From Pirellulaceae bacterium (lineage in GTDB: Bacteria > Planctomycetota > Planctomycetia > Pirellulales > Pirellulaceae): a stretch of DNA of 6,472 nt. How positions within the stretch are numbered: position 1 is the stretch's first letter; every line of letters begins with the position of its first letter. The stretch covers positions 1 to 6,472 of the forward strand of contig JASLRF010000336.1 in assembly GCA_030744095.1 (NCBI GenBank), in the 5' to 3' direction. The position numbers and the translations under genes were made by a program. The notes beneath the pieces were generated by a model, which had not been told where the DNA came from, ran no database searches, and worked only from the letters and a program-made list of their open reading frames with translations. Positions 4,998 to 6,472 of this stretch are shown piece by piece.

Positions 4998-6472
4998 GTG
5001 TTCATCCAGAATATGCGAATCGACCGGTTTGGATCCGTTTCCAACCTGGCACTTGACAACCTCACTCAAGACATCACTTTGATTCAAGGCGGGCCTGGAA
5101 CAGGCAAGACCACCCTGCTGCAATTTGCCCGAGCCATTCTGTATGGTTTTGATGAATCAACGCGTTCGCAGTGTCTGCCTTCGATCAGCTCTGTTGACTT
5201 TGGTGGTTCGATCACATGGTCGCTGGGCCATCACCAGTACACGATTCGCCGCCACGACGACGGCAAGTTGGCGGGCCATTTCGAGGTATTGGATGACGGC
5301 CATCCAGGCAGTCGTGTTGCCTTGACCGACATCTTCCAGGGAATCTCCGCAGAGCTGTATTCGCAGCTGTTTGCTGTGGATTTCTCACGTCGACCCGAGG
5401 TGTCCGAGTTGCTTGATGAGGCCGCCAATTGTGGCTTCAGTATTGAAGGCCAAGCGATCGATACTGACAAACTGCAAGGGCTGGTGGGACGGTTGGCGAC
5501 ATTGCAAGCGACCCTGGCGACACTGGGTCCAGTAGACGAATCCACGGAGTCGCTTCAGTCGCGACGGCGCGAACTACTTGATGACATCGCGCGGTTGGAA
5601 TTAGGCCCAGTGCGGCGGGATGACGAGCGATTGCAAACGCAGAGCCAAATCGAGGCGACGCGCGGACAACTGGAGACCACGCGTCAGGAACTGCACGCTT
5701 TGCGTAAGGCAATGGATGAAATTGCGGTAACTCGACAAGACTGTCGCACGCGATTTGCCAAAGCGGAAGTCGCGTCGGCAAACCGCGGAAAGCATGAAAC
5801 GGAAACTCGCGAATTGGACGCTCGGATCGAACGCTGGAAGGGCGTGTTGCGTGAGGCGGCCATGCGTTATGAAGAAATTGGGCGCTGCGCGCCAGTCGCC
5901 AATTGTGACTGTGAACGAATGCAATTGACCCGCGTCCAAGCGGAATTGCAAGCCTCACTGCGTTATCTCGAACAGGAACGTGACGTGCTGGCGTCCGGCG
6001 GTCGACCGCCGCGAGAATTGCCCAACGAAATCACTCGGCTGAAACGGCAATACGCACAAATCGACACAAAAGAGGCGGAACTGCAACGGGGGTTCGACGC
6101 CGCGACCGAAACGATTCGGCAGAAGGAAGTCAATCTGGCCGCCCTGGAGCAACGTCTGAACGGCCTCACGACCGATTCGACCAAACGACTCGCGCGACAT
6201 CGAGAAGAACTCCAGCAGATGGAACATCTGTTGAACGAAATTGAACGTCGGCAAACGCTGGCGGAGTCCATTACGGAAACCAAACGGCAGATTCGACACG
6301 TTGAAGAAGGCAGCGGAGAATCCTCGATTCTGTGGACCGCGACGAACTATCTGCAACGGATTTCAGCAAATGATTTCCAACGAATCGAAGTCACGCATGG
6401 CAGTCATGTGTGGGTTACCGACGTCAAGGGGCATCGATTGTCGTGGGGCCATCTCTCTGAAAGTGTGCGGGA
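4998..6472 (+). CDS. Rad50/SbcC/YhaN-like coiled-coil ATPase, 3' end outside window
   Basis: The frame is open from GTG 4998 to the window edge: 491 residues with no stop. The N-terminus MRIDRFGSVSNLAL (6-19) and P-loop GGPGTGKTT (31-39, K37) followed by LLQFARAILYGF (40-51) match the ATP-binding half of SbcC/YhaN-type ATPases. The usual P-loop there is GPNxAGKST; this one is AAA-like. Residues about 112-142 resemble the conserved N-lobe end of YhaN. Heptad-rich, Glu/Arg/Gln-rich helices run about 157-296 and 306-437, and near the midpoint lies a Gly/Pro-containing turn with C297, C303 and C305. From 444 the second ATPase lobe begins (YLQRISANDFQRIEV, then VTDVKGHRLSWGHLSESVR), reaching the signature position usually read as LSxGTRDQ. 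Walker B and the C-terminus are beyond the window; I infer a total of roughly 600-650 residues. The likely role is a DNA repair, processing or chromosome-associated ATPase. No partner nuclease is visible upstream. Confidence 0.85.
   Translation, partial: MFIQNMRIDRFGSVSNLALDNLTQDITLIQGGPGTGKTTLLQFARAILYGFDESTRSQCLPSISSVDFGGSITWSLGHHQYTIRRHDDGKLAGHFEVLDDGHPGSRVALTDIFQGISAELYSQLFAVDFSRRPEVSELLDEAANCGFSIEGQAIDTDKLQGLVGRLATLQATLATLGPVDESTESLQSRRRELLDDIARLELGPVRRDDERLQTQSQIEATRGQLETTRQELHALRKAMDEIAVTRQDCRTRFAKAEVASANRGKHETETRELDARIERWKGVLREAAMRYEEIGRCAPVANCDCERMQLTRVQAELQASLRYLEQERDVLASGGRPPRELPNEITRLKRQYAQIDTKEAELQRGFDAATETIRQKEVNLAALEQRLNGLTTDSTKRLARHREELQQMEHLLNEIERRQTLAESITETKRQIRHVEEGSGESSILWTATNYLQRISANDFQRIEVTHGSHVWVTDVKGHRLSWGHLSESVR

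Noticed and set aside
5013..5015. ATG as the start of the ATPase.
   Set aside because: It is 22 bases from the AAGGAG site, while the in-frame GTG at 4998 has the ideal 7-base spacing; both give the same protein apart from five residues.
4547..5056. 169-residue rightward open frame across the intergenic region.
   Set aside because: It is antisense to the zinc-ribbon gene at its start and overlaps the ATPase start out of frame; no family resemblance and no ribosome site.
5437..5958. Leftward open frames of 173 and 116 residues inside the ATPase gene.
   Set aside because: They are antisense to the continuous coiled-coil frame and have no domain or ribosome site.

Overview
The window reads as ordinary chromosomal DNA of a free-living bacterium, most likely a planctomycete (Pirellulales-like). 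This is inference from memory of family styles, not a search. The clues are an N-terminal zinc ribbon of the form CPGCKKRF...CPKCK fused to a membrane domain (a recurring planctomycete architecture), a Na+-pump decarboxylase pair, short intergenic gaps, moderate GC and GTG starts. No tRNA, rRNA, CRISPR, insertion sequence or integrase signature was seen.

Layout. (1) Rightward, 2-2657: the 3' part of the beta subunit of a sodium-pumping biotin-dependent decarboxylase (OadB family), then a complete 598-residue alpha subunit with a carboxyltransferase domain and a C-terminal biotin domain. Together they would decarboxylate a carboxylated acid (oxaloacetate is the default guess) and use the energy to export Na+. 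A gamma subunit, if present, lies outside the window. (2) Leftward, 4684 back to 2658: a zinc-ribbon/five-helix membrane protein of unknown function, then an HD-domain phosphohydrolase of the SAMHD1/YwfO type. The two are 29 bp apart and probably co-transcribed. The HD gene and the alpha-subunit gene converge with no gap: their stop codons abut in the palindrome TGATCA. (3) A divergent control region of about 310 bp, 4685-4997, holds several short palindromes and repeats. (4) Rightward from 4998 to the window edge: a Rad50/SbcC/YhaN-like coiled-coil ATPase, cut off at its 3' end. It starts with GTG behind a strong Shine-Dalgarno site. It has an unusual P-loop and a cysteine cluster at the predicted coiled-coil apex.

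The decarboxylase genes form one functional unit. The HD phosphohydrolase (probable nucleotide metabolism) and the SMC-like ATPase (probable DNA transactions) are only loosely linked by sharing a divergent promoter region. No clearly new system is demonstrated. The ATPase and the control region in front of it most deserve a second look.
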